From assembly GCA_947457745.1 (NCBI GenBank), contig CANGWT010000013.1:1-18288 (forward strand): 18,288 bases of DNA, read 5' to 3'. Source of the stretch: Burkholderiaceae bacterium. Lineage in GTDB: Bacteria; Pseudomonadota; Gammaproteobacteria; Burkholderiales; Burkholderiaceae. Shown in pieces: positions 1-6,263 of this stretch (its first letter is position 1; every line of letters begins with the position of its first letter). The position numbers were made by a program, and so were the translations under genes. The notes beneath the pieces were generated by a model that saw only the letters and a program-made list of their open reading frames with translations, had not been told where the DNA came from and ran no database searches.

Positions 1-1
1 G

Positions 2-52
2 ATAGAATTGCTTGAATCTTTATTAATGATAATGCGCGCTAAGGAGTGCTAA
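2..52 (+). CDS. 3' end of an unidentified upstream gene (partial)
   Basis: Reading frame 2 is open from the window edge and stops at TAA 50-52, giving a protein-like tail IELLESLLMIMRAKEC. The other two plus-strand frames close almost at once. The stop lies two bases before the ATG of the first bactofilin gene, and the bactofilin ribosome binding site sits inside this tail. If the tail is real, the upstream gene is co-transcribed and probably translationally coupled to the bactofilin operon. The stretch is too short to identify, and a chance open frame of 17 codons is possible. Confidence 0.4.
   Translation: MELLESLLMIMRAKEC
41..46 (+). promoter_or_regulatory. Ribosome binding site that sets the start of bactofilin 1
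   Basis: AAGGAG ends eight bases before ATG 55. The alternative in-frame GTG at 46 overlaps this motif and has no site of its own, so ATG 55 is preferred. Confidence 0.7.
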
Positions 53-54
53 GT

Positions 55-393
55 ATGGCTGAAGTAAATCAACTAGGTTGTTTATTCGTTGGCGAGGGCG
101 TGGTTCTCAAGGGTAATTTTGAGGTTCCTGACATTGCTTCCATTTCTGGAGTGGTAGAGGGTGAGTTAACTGCCAAACAAATTCTCATTGAAGCAACAGG
201 TGTTGTGCATGGAAAACTCTCTGGAGAAACCATTGACATTCGTGGCGAAGCAAATGAATTTGTATCTTCAACACGGAGTTTAATTATTCGTTCCACTGGA
301 AAAGTGACTGGATCAATTCACTACTCTGAAATTGAAATCGAAAAAGGTGGCCATTTACATGGTGACCTGCATAACCTAAATCCACATTCCTAA
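55..393 (+). CDS. Bactofilin family protein 1 (112 aa)
   Basis: This is a polymer-forming cytoskeletal protein of the bactofilin family (DUF583 type), which builds non-polar filaments without nucleotide and often scaffolds cell-wall or polarity proteins at the membrane. The whole protein is a short bactofilin core. It shows repeated beta-helix rungs, with hydrophobic residues alternating around glycine turns, for example ISGVVEGELTAKQILIEATG and VTGSIHYSEIEIEKGGHLHG. There is almost no N- or C-terminal tail, so it lacks the disordered flanks and the N-terminal membrane-targeting peptide of some relatives. It is first of three bactofilin genes in a row, 20 bases before the next. The start at ATG 55 is chosen for its AAGGAG site. 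The family call is firm; its cellular role is not known. Confidence 0.9.
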   Translation: MAEVNQLGCLFVGEGVVLKGNFEVPDIASISGVVEGELTAKQILIEATGVVHGKLSGETIDIRGEANEFVSSTRSLIIRSTGKVTGSIHYSEIEIEKGGHLHGDLHNLNPHS

Positions 394-413
394 TCTTTTT
401 GAGCTAAATCACG

Positions 414-881
414 ATGTCTATTTTTTCTAAAAATTCAACACCCGATAATAGTGAAGACAAAATTGCAGATGAGCAGTCTGAGAATTACTCCGACGCTAGT
501 TCTGTCGAAGAGCCAGTAGTCTCAATGTCATCCTATGAAGTTGCACGTAATGAGGCACCTAGTCGCCCTGGCATTTCTAAGCCATCCATCATTAGTGAGG
601 GCTTTACTTTTGAAGGCACGATTACTTCAGATGGCGTTCTCAATATTGCCGGTACTGTACGTGGAAAAATTACCGCAAAGTCCGTTTTGATCGATGCTAG
701 TGGTCAAGTCGACGGAGAGTTAAATTCTGATCAACTGGTCATTAAAGGGCAGCTGAAGGGCGAAGTGAATTGCGAGGATCTAAATGTTGGGCCACTTGCA
801 AATGTTGATGGAACGATTAGTTACAAATATATCCATATACAGCGCGGTGGCAAGGTATCTGGAAAGTTCATTAAGAACTAG
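414..881 (+). CDS. Bactofilin family protein 2 with disordered N-terminal tail (155 aa)
   Basis: This is a second bactofilin. Residues 1 to about 58 are polar, acidic and probably disordered. The bactofilin core starts near residue 60 (IISEGFTFEGTITSDGVLNI) and runs to the C-terminus in regular beta-helix rungs such as IAGTVRGKITAKSVLIDASG. The extreme N-terminus, MSIFSK, resembles the short hydrophobic-basic membrane-targeting peptide known from some bactofilins such as Caulobacter BacA. This is the only one of the three bactofilins here with such a tail plus a long linker, so it may be the membrane-anchored member (inference). The ribosome binding site is weak, so translation may depend on coupling with the gene 20 bases upstream. 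The next bactofilin follows after 14 bases. Confidence 0.9.
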   Translation: MSIFSKNSTPDNSEDKIADEQSENYSDASSVEEPVVSMSSYEVARNEAPSRPGISKPSIISEGFTFEGTITSDGVLNIAGTVRGKITAKSVLIDASGQVDGELNSDQLVIKGQLKGEVNCEDLNVGPLANVDGTISYKYIHIQRGGKVSGKFIKN

Positions 882-895
882 TGATGTGATGTCAC

Positions 896-1312
896 ATGGC
901 CTTTAAACAAAGTCATGCAATTCGATTGCTGGATCCATCTCGGGAGACATTTGGATCCATCATAGGACCTGACTTAGAGATTTTTGGAAAAATAGTTGCT
1001 ACTAAGAGTTTGCGGATTGACGGCACAATTATTGGTGATGTGGAGACCAAGCATGGCGCTGATGTATGTATTGCGCTTGGTAAAACAGGGCTAGTTCAAG
1101 GCAATATATTTGGTGTCCGGGTATTGGTTGCGGGGCGCGTAGAAGGTAATGTGCATGCATCAGAGCGCGTTGAGCTGCATAGTGGCGCAGATGTGCATGG
1201 CGATATTGTGTATGCCCAGATTGGAATTGAACACGGAGCTAGATTGAGTGGAAAGCTTTCTAAGATTGCCGATAAAAATACTTCGCCAGACCATGATTTA
1301 GAAAATCCTTGA
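896..1312 (+). CDS. Bactofilin family protein 3 (138 aa)
   Basis: This is a third bactofilin. A short N-terminal lead of about 22 residues (MAFKQSHAIRLLDPSRETFG) comes before the beta-helix core. The core includes IDGTIIGDVETKHGADVCIA and VAGRVEGNVHASERVELHSG, and ends in a charged tail after residue 122. It differs clearly from the two upstream copies, so this is not a recent triplication; the three are likely diverged subunits that could co-polymerise. No clear Shine-Dalgarno motif precedes ATG 896, which fits coupling to the upstream gene 14 bases away. The ParA-type ATPase gene begins 19 bases after its stop. The family assignment is firm, and the partner relations are inferred from gene order. 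Confidence 0.9.
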   Translation: MAFKQSHAIRLLDPSRETFGSIIGPDLEIFGKIVATKSLRIDGTIIGDVETKHGADVCIALGKTGLVQGNIFGVRVLVAGRVEGNVHASERVELHSGADVHGDIVYAQIGIEHGARLSGKLSKIADKNTSPDHDLENP

Positions 1313-1331
1313 CCATCCAATAGCGTAAAAA

Positions 1332-2243
1332 ATGAATATGCAAAGTCATGAGACCATCAAGATACTCGTCACCAATCAAAAAGGTGGTGTAGGTAAAAGC
1401 ACAATTGCTGCTAACTTGGCTGCCTATCTTGCTCTACAGCAGGGCATTGAAGTTTCGCTAATCGATTTTGATAGACAGGCTTCGTCTTCGCGTTGGACCA
1501 AGAAGGCACCTGATATTGGTATTCGAGTTCACTGCGCAGAAATCAATTATGAGAACTCTGGAATTGCTTTGCTTGGTGCGCGAGCAGCAGTCAGAAAATA
1601 CTCTTCAGGAGTGCAGGTCAGCATTTCTGATCTTACTTGGCACCCCGCTCTGTCTGATGAATTTATGTTGGATTTTGATATTGTGCTAGTGCCTAGCTCT
1701 AGCGCTAAGTTTGAGATGGCTAGTACAGAAATTTTTATTCTTGAGTATGCACAAAAGCGTATGGCGAGATTAGCGGCAAATAAGCAATTTATTTTGGTAG
1801 CGCCTAGCAAGGTAGATCCTGCTGACGCCTCATCTGGCTCATTCACTAATTTAGATTTTTTAATGAATTGCCACATCACTCCGCCAATTCATCAGACGCC
1901 AGACCTAGATACTTACGTTTATGAAGATTTTCTTTGCGTTTGCCCTGACCAAAAAGTAGCAGAAAACTTTTGCGATTTCGGAAAATTCCTAGCTAAAAAA
2001 ATTGAAGAGCGTAACGTTACTAAAAAAACACTTTCAATATCGGGTACCTCACAAAATCGCGAAATCATCAAGAAGGTCAGTGTGTTAGATGACTACCGAG
2101 CTCGAGCGCGTGAGTTGGGTATTTATGGTGGATATGCAGCAAAGCCCTTAGTTGATATTTCACAGCCAGTTCCGGTTGACGCAAAACCTGAAGTGGTGAG
2201 AGTTGGACGCTTTATCCCGGCATTTTTGCGTCGATCTGAATAA
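1332..2243 (+). CDS. ParA/MinD-type P-loop ATPase with C-terminal extension (303 aa)
   Basis: This is a deviant Walker A ATPase of the ParA/MinD superfamily. Such proteins dimerise on ATP and position cargo such as DNA, protein clusters or division factors. Visible motifs are the deviant P-loop KGGVGKST at residues 17-24 with signature lysine 17, the DFDRQASSSRW Walker A' region at 45-55 with Asp45 and Asp47, and a diverged switch II region near SDLTWHPA followed by FDIVLVPSSS. The ATPase core ends near residue 225. The remaining stretch is an extension ending in RVGRFIPAFLRRSE, a basic and aromatic tail. No ParB, parS-like repeat, MinC or MinE gene is present. It sits 19 bases after the third bactofilin gene, so a role with the bactofilin polymer is likely, as for the ParA-BacNOP-PadC set of Myxococcus. 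The direct partner is unknown. Confidence 0.85.
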   Translation: MNMQSHETIKILVTNQKGGVGKSTIAANLAAYLALQQGIEVSLIDFDRQASSSRWTKKAPDIGIRVHCAEINYENSGIALLGARAAVRKYSSGVQVSISDLTWHPALSDEFMLDFDIVLVPSSSAKFEMASTEIFILEYAQKRMARLAANKQFILVAPSKVDPADASSGSFTNLDFLMNCHITPPIHQTPDLDTYVYEDFLCVCPDQKVAENFCDFGKFLAKKIEERNVTKKTLSISGTSQNREIIKKVSVLDDYRARARELGIYGGYAAKPLVDISQPVPVDAKPEVVRVGRFIPAFLRRSE

Positions 2244-2279
2244 GCATGCATAACCTTAATTTCTGTGGGCAAAATAGCT

Positions 2280-2648
2280 ATGGCTGATCCAAGGCGAAAT
2301 GATGTTTTTGAAGATGCAAATGGCTTGAGAGTTGCTGTTAAGCAGCTTTATGCCCCTAATGCTTTGGGGGTTAGTTTTGTCGAATATAAAAACCTGAGCG
2401 ACTCAAATCTCCGTTTTCTGACTAAAGAACAATTTCTTGAGATCTTTCATTGGGTGGATAATTTTGGATCAACCGATACTTTTGTTAAGGTGGTATTGGA
2501 AAAAGAAGCCAAATCCCTAGAGGCAGCACAGTCAGCAGAGGCAACGGAGGAACCCAACCCCTCTGCCGAAAAAACAGAAGCCGACGTTGCTGCTGATGAG
2601 CCAGCTGATGATGGCATCAGAAATGCTGCACCAACGCGCTCATCTTGA
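2280..2648 (+). CDS. Small protein with acidic, Ala/Glu-rich C-terminal tail (122 aa)
   Basis: I do not recognise the family. Residues 1 to about 75 look like a compact folded domain (RNDVFEDANGLRVAVKQLY, then LTKEQFLEIFHWVDNFGS). The remaining 45 or so residues are low-complexity, rich in Ala, Glu, Asp and Pro, and probably disordered. There is no signal peptide or membrane segment, so the protein should be cytosolic. Two starts are possible: GTG 2265, with no visible ribosome site, and ATG 2280, preceded at a workable distance by a weak GTGGGC. I chose ATG 2280. It lies 36 bases after the ParA-type gene and probably belongs to the same operon. A disordered acidic tail next to a polymer-forming protein could be a binding tether (speculative). 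Confidence 0.7.
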   Translation: MADPRRNDVFEDANGLRVAVKQLYAPNALGVSFVEYKNLSDSNLRFLTKEQFLEIFHWVDNFGSTDTFVKVVLEKEAKSLEAAQSAEATEEPNPSAEKTEADVAADEPADDGIRNAAPTRSS

Positions 2649-2669
2649 TAGAACATCATTAACTTATTG

Positions 2670-2692
2670 CACCCTCTGATTATCATGAGGTG
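2670..2692 (+). other. Imperfect hairpin between operon genes
   Basis: CACCCTC at 2670-2676 can pair with GAGGTG at 2687-2692, with one bulged C, around a ten-base loop. No T-tract follows, so it is not a convincing terminator. It sits in the longest gap of the bactofilin operon (78 bases). It could weaken read-through, protect the 3' end of a processed mRNA, or mean nothing. Confidence 0.25.
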
Positions 2693-2726
2693 TAGAAATC
2701 TCTCTAGAGTTACCGAAAGAACTTAG

Positions 2727-3926
2727 ATGCAAGATATTTCACAAAAATCCCGATCGCCTCAAGATATTCTGAAGCTAACCGCTCTTTTGTGTGGAGCGCT
2801 ATTAATAGCCGCCCCCATTTTTTCTGGAAATGTTTTTCTCAGCGGATCCACTCCTAGTCAATTTTTACAGCAGCAAGTTCATCTCCTCGTCCAGCTGAAA
2901 TGGTTTATTGGACTCTTATTTATTGCATTTGGCATTTTATATACCCCACAAAAAGCACTCACTGAGCCAATCTATTCTGGTCCAAAAGATATTGGCCACG
3001 ATGCATACAAATTGTATTTAGTAAATAAATATGGGATTGAAAAAAATTTGGTTTTAGGTCAATTAACTTGTCGTCAAAGATTGTTTCCAAGCGTAGAAGA
3101 AGCACTTATTTATGCGCATGAGCTTGAGTGCCCAAATGAATATCCTATCCGAGCTAGCGTCCCGACTGCGACTGAGTCATTAGAGGAGCCGCAATCCAAC
3201 TTCAGCCCCATTCAGCCTGTTGAGGCTAGCTCTAATGGTCCAGATTTAGTGATTCCATTTGACTCTCAAGTAGTGTCGCCTCCTGTTGAGCAGCGCTATC
3301 GCTTACTTTTTCTTATAGGCTTGCCATTACTTGCACTTATTCTGCTTGGCCTGTATTACGCAAATACGTATAAAGTAAAAGAGGAAGTGGCAGTTGTTGC
3401 AGGCTCTGTTCCTCAGTCCAATACTGACCAAGTGGTGACTAATAGTATCCCTGCAAATGCATCCCCCTCAGCCGAGCTTCCGGTTGCCCAGGCGCCTGCA
3501 AAATCTGCTGTCGTCCCCATTAATGAGTTATGGGTTGGTTCATGGAATGCAACAGGGAATAAACAAAGACTGGTGGTAACTAGTTCGAACTTTAAATACG
3601 GTAATGATGACTTTACTTGGGTGGGTGTGCGACCAAAAGGGGTTATTCAATGCTGTCCTGCGTTTTACGAGGGATCTACTTCAAAGGCGGAGTTGTTGGA
3701 CCGTGTTGGGCAATCAACCCTTAATGCGGCGTTAAAGAGCGATCAGCAAAAAACCCTAGATATTGTGAAGGCTCTTAGCGAGGGTAATTTCAAGAAAATT
3801 GTTTTGGCAGATCCTTTCTTGCGGAAATATTTTTTCATCTATGATCAAAATACAATTTACCGCATTAATAGGGACTTAGGCGATAGCGCTGAATTAGTAG
3901 TCGAGCCATTTAGAAAGCAAGAATGA
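2727..3926 (+). CDS. Unrecognised protein with three predicted membrane segments (399 aa)
   Basis: I do not recognise the family. Hydrophobic segments lie at about residues 16-36, 54-73 and 192-212. Basic residues before the first and third segments suggest a cytosolic N-terminus, a cytosolic domain at about 74-191 and a periplasmic C-terminal part. The cytosolic part holds a compact stretch, DIGHDAYKLYLVNKYGIEKN, followed by a Pro/Ser-rich linker. After the third segment a low-complexity linker (about 213-262) leads to a small globular domain at 265-399 beginning INELWVGSWNATGNKQRLVV, with a vicinal cysteine pair at 309-310. The gene is 78 bases after the previous one and its stop overlaps the next ATG. 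A protein that spans the membrane next to bactofilin genes could tie the filament to the periplasm (inference). Confidence 0.8.
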   Translation: MQDISQKSRSPQDILKLTALLCGALLIAAPIFSGNVFLSGSTPSQFLQQQVHLLVQLKWFIGLLFIAFGILYTPQKALTEPIYSGPKDIGHDAYKLYLVNKYGIEKNLVLGQLTCRQRLFPSVEEALIYAHELECPNEYPIRASVPTATESLEEPQSNFSPIQPVEASSNGPDLVIPFDSQVVSPPVEQRYRLLFLIGLPLLALILLGLYYANTYKVKEEVAVVAGSVPQSNTDQVVTNSIPANASPSAELPVAQAPAKSAVVPINELWVGSWNATGNKQRLVVTSSNFKYGNDDFTWVGVRPKGVIQCCPAFYEGSTSKAELLDRVGQSTLNAALKSDQQKTLDIVKALSEGNFKKIVLADPFLRKYFFIYDQNTIYRINRDLGDSAELVVEPFRKQE

Positions 3927-4471
3927 GTGCATCGCCTGACCCCAATGCCGTTCCTGTAGTCAAACTGCAACCATACGAGCAGTTACGATTACTGAGAGAG
4001 CAAACCCATGTCAAGACGATTACCAAGGAGATCGTAGGTCGTCAGTGCATTTTCTTTTATAGTAAAAATTGGATTTTTGACTATTCGCTCAATAGTACCG
4101 ACAAACAATGGGATATCACCAAACAAGTTTATTTTCGTAATGTCAGAAAACATAAGGCTTTGGCATTTGCCTTGCCATATATAGTTGTTCAGCTTGCGCT
4201 TGCCGACTCTAGCAATTTTTTAAGAGCAATCGTCACATATGGTGAGGACATCGCTAAAATGATCGGCTCTATGGATCATTTCATCAAGCGGGAACCCGGC
4301 ATACGGGCTTGGGTTGAGCAGCCAGACTTTAACTGGCAAGCATCGAGCATTGCTGCATTATCTAATCAAATTCTAGAAGACAATAGCCAGTTTGGTGAAA
4401 TTGAATTTTATCAATATCATGAGCCGTTCCATGCCAAGTTGAGTGGGACTTGGGAAGCGATTCAGGTTTAA
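3923..4471 (+). CDS. Unrecognised protein, translationally coupled (182 aa)
   Basis: I do not recognise the family. The start ATG overlaps the stop of the 399-residue membrane protein gene as ATGA, a strong sign of coupled translation and a shared function. The protein is polar and mixed alpha/beta in character, rich in aromatic residues (GRQCIFFYSKNWIFDYSL). One moderately hydrophobic stretch at about 78-93 (KALAFALPYIVVQLAL) is probably a buried helix rather than a membrane span. There is no signal peptide. It is last in the operon that begins with the bactofilins. Conserved coupling with the upstream membrane protein in other genomes would show whether the two form a complex. Confidence 0.75.
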   Translation: MSASPDPNAVPVVKLQPYEQLRLLREQTHVKTITKEIVGRQCIFFYSKNWIFDYSLNSTDKQWDITKQVYFRNVRKHKALAFALPYIVVQLALADSSNFLRAIVTYGEDIAKMIGSMDHFIKREPGIRAWVEQPDFNWQASSIAALSNQILEDNSQFGEIEFYQYHEPFHAKLSGTWEAIQV

Positions 4472-4498
4472 TTAATTCAAAACGACAATTTCTATCAC

Positions 4499-4521
4499 GC
4501 TGACAATTTTTTAAAGTCGGC
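4499..4521 (+). terminator. Weak hairpin after the bactofilin operon
   Basis: GCTGAC at 4499-4504 pairs with GTCGGC at 4516-4521 (one G-T wobble) around an A/T-rich 11-base loop, 28 bases after the last operon stop. No T-tract follows, so a factor-independent terminator is doubtful. The gap 4472-4577 between convergent genes holds nothing else that I can see. Confidence 0.3.
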
Positions 4522-4577
4522 ATAACAGCCTTAGTAGCGTATCAAAATAAAACAACTATCTTGTAGTCGCCCCAAGC

Positions 4578-4931
4578 TTAGTTGTATCCGCAGGGATATA
4601 ACTCAATCATCTTTTTGAGTAGGATAGAGTCAATATCCATCGATTGCTTATCTAATTTATTACTTCCTAGATCATTAATCCCTAAGGCGATAATTTCTTT
4701 GTAGTTTGCCGTAGTGAGCTTCAAGAAGGGTGGGAGGCAAAATAGAGGGGTGCCTTTGCCCATTACCAGCGCGCTATTGGCAGCATTAAGGCCACCAGCC
4801 ACTCCTAGGACATAGGCTTCCACAGCTTGAGTTTTAGATTTAGCTTGAAAGTCTGCAACAGTCATGCCGCAAAAAGCTGTTTGGGATGCTGCTGACATGA
4901 GTAAGCCTGCAAGAATATGGGTGATTTTCAT
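4578..4931 (-). CDS. Secreted small protein of Rap1a/Tai-like type (117 aa)
   Basis: Residues 1 to about 21 form a Sec signal peptide (MKITHILAGLLMSAASQTAF), so the mature protein should be periplasmic. The mature part shows the pattern of Rap1a/Tai domain proteins: a helical start with YVLGVAGGLNAAN, then TPLFCLPP with Cys65, LTTANYKEII, and a C-terminal LLKKMIELYPC with Cys114. The two cysteines are placed to form the family's disulfide. Named members are periplasmic immunity proteins against type VI effectors in Serratia, but many relatives sit alone and have no assigned role. No effector or type VI gene is next to it here, so I would not call it an immunity protein. It is a single gene, divergent from the next one. 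Confidence 0.7.
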   Translation of the reverse strand: MKITHILAGLLMSAASQTAFCGMTVADFQAKSKTQAVEAYVLGVAGGLNAANSALVMGKGTPLFCLPPFLKLTTANYKEIIALGINDLGSNKLDKQSMDIDSILLKKMIELYPCGYN

Positions 4932-5042
4932 GTATTGGAAATTTGCTAGTTTATATTTACTAAATGTAACAGAATCTTATTTAAACTAAGGATAATTCTT
5001 GGCTTATTAAGTCAAGTTTATGCACACTTTTGCAAGGCATCT

Positions 5043-5612
5043 ATGGTTGATATTGATTGGGATTATTGGGTTTCTAGACCCTATGTATACACATGGCAAG
5101 CGGCAGCCCTCATTCAGGGAATTAATCCTAAGAAAATAAAATTTCCAGTACGGGACTCCGCAGGAGAGCTTCACTTTGAGCGAGCGATCTTTGGTGATGC
5201 CTATCCTGAGTTCAAAGTAAAGCTAGATCTCTTAACTGAGCATGCTTGGATCCAGAATTTTTCGGCTCAAAATACGCGTGTTGACTTTAAGCGTTTTCTG
5301 TACTGGGCATATCATGTTCAGAAATGGCCCATTCCTAGCGGGCTTCAATCCTTTGCACAGGGCTTGAGTTTAGATGCTTTGGTGGAGTCGGCAGATGAGG
5401 GTGATAACGCCCTGCGAGATAGTGAGCGAAACTCGCTGCATTTAATTTGGGCTCTAAGATTATTATTAAAAGAGCATCAGTACGGAAAAACAGACCGAGA
5501 GTTAATTTATTTCTTATCCAAGACCTATCCAAGTCAGTCAGCATTCAAGCGTCTCGCGCTAGAGATGAAATTTGCTGAGGCGCAAGCGGCTACTGAGGCA
5601 AAGGAGAATTAG
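5043..5612 (+). CDS. Unrecognised cytosolic protein with WQAAALIQGINP motif (189 aa)
   Basis: This is a soluble protein with no signal peptide or membrane segment. The N-terminus (DYWVSRPYVYTWQAAALIQGINP, residues 7-29) resembles a pattern seen at the start of a loosely defined group of proteobacterial accessory proteins, where a tryptophan-rich stretch is followed by a helix reading roughly W-x-x-x-x-A-A-x-L-x-x-G-I-x-P. The C-terminal third is strongly helical and charged (LHLIWALRLLLKEHQYGKTDRELIYFL) and could be a helix-turn-helix or dimerisation region. AAGG at 5034-5037 supports ATG 5043. The gene stands alone between two divergent or convergent unknowns. I cannot assign a function. Confidence 0.7.
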   Translation: MVDIDWDYWVSRPYVYTWQAAALIQGINPKKIKFPVRDSAGELHFERAIFGDAYPEFKVKLDLLTEHAWIQNFSAQNTRVDFKRFLYWAYHVQKWPIPSGLQSFAQGLSLDALVESADEGDNALRDSERNSLHLIWALRLLLKEHQYGKTDRELIYFLSKTYPSQSAFKRLALEMKFAEAQAATEAKEN

Positions 5613-5696
5613 AAGATCTTTAGGTCAAAGCAAATAGCGAAGCGGTATTCACAAGCCTTGTCAGAGCAACGAATTGGCAGTGATTTAACTGATCGC

Positions 5697-6077
5697 TTAG
5701 TTTGGGGATTTGGGATAGGCAGTTGACTTGGCAACATCATCCGCTGTCCAGGTTTTACTGAGATCACCAGTTGGTCCAAAGAGGACAAGTGCAAGGCAGG
5801 TAGCTAGAATCAAAACTGCCAAGCCTAGAATTTTTAAGACTTTGTAGTCTCGTTCTTCTTTTATGAGGTATTTAGGCGCAGGGTTCCGAACTTCAAAAAC
5901 CTCAGGGAAGGCATCTTCGATGAGTGCTTTAGCAGACTTAATATGACGATACCGCTCATCTTCTGAAGCGCCAGCGTTGATGGCTTGCGCAGCTTTTATA
6001 TAAAATTCGCTCGCGCTGCTAAGAATTTTAGCTCTTTGCACGCAGTCCAAGTATCTTTCTCTTTCAATGGGTGTCAT
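5697..6077 (-). CDS. Unrecognised single-span membrane protein (126 aa)
   Basis: Residues 1 to about 75 are charged and helical (RERYLDCVQRAKILSSASEF and ERYRHIKSAKALIEDAFPEV) and look like a small cytosolic domain. One clear membrane segment follows at about 80-101 (LKILGLAVLILATCLALVLFG), then a short polar tail. The family is not known to me. It converges with the gene ending at 5612 and diverges from the GST-like gene at 6264. The 84-base gap to the convergent gene has no evident terminator. Confidence 0.65.
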   Translation of the reverse strand: MTPIERERYLDCVQRAKILSSASEFYIKAAQAINAGASEDERYRHIKSAKALIEDAFPEVFEVRNPAPKYLIKEERDYKVLKILGLAVLILATCLALVLFGPTGDLSKTWTADDVAKSTAYPKSPN

Positions 6078-6263
6078 ATTCTTATCCAGTACCTATCTAC
6101 ATTTGGTAGTGTTTATAGTTTACTTTTTCCTTTATAAAATGTCATCTCCAATTGAGTGCGCTAATAAGCTCATTCGAGGTTTTAATGGTTCTTAAGCGTA
6201 ACCCCTAAATTACCCTTTGAAATATTTTATGCAAACAGATGCAACTAGCGCATACTTCAAAAA

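Noticed and set aside
46..54. GTG 46 as the start of bactofilin 1
   Set aside because: It overlaps the AAGGAG site that fits ATG 55, and it has no site of its own.
55..1312. A recent tandem triplication of one bactofilin gene
   Set aside because: The three proteins share the fold but differ strongly in sequence, length and termini, so any duplication is old.
1332..2243. A plasmid or chromosome partition locus (ParAB-parS)
   Set aside because: No parB gene follows and I saw no repeated parS-like palindromes; the neighbours are bactofilins.
2265..2279. GTG 2265 as the start of the acidic-tailed protein
   Set aside because: No ribosome site precedes it, while ATG 2280 has a weak one at a workable distance; the choice is not certain.
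4578..4931. A type VI immunity gene
   Set aside because: The fold pattern fits, but no effector or secretion gene is adjacent, so only the family resemblance is reported.
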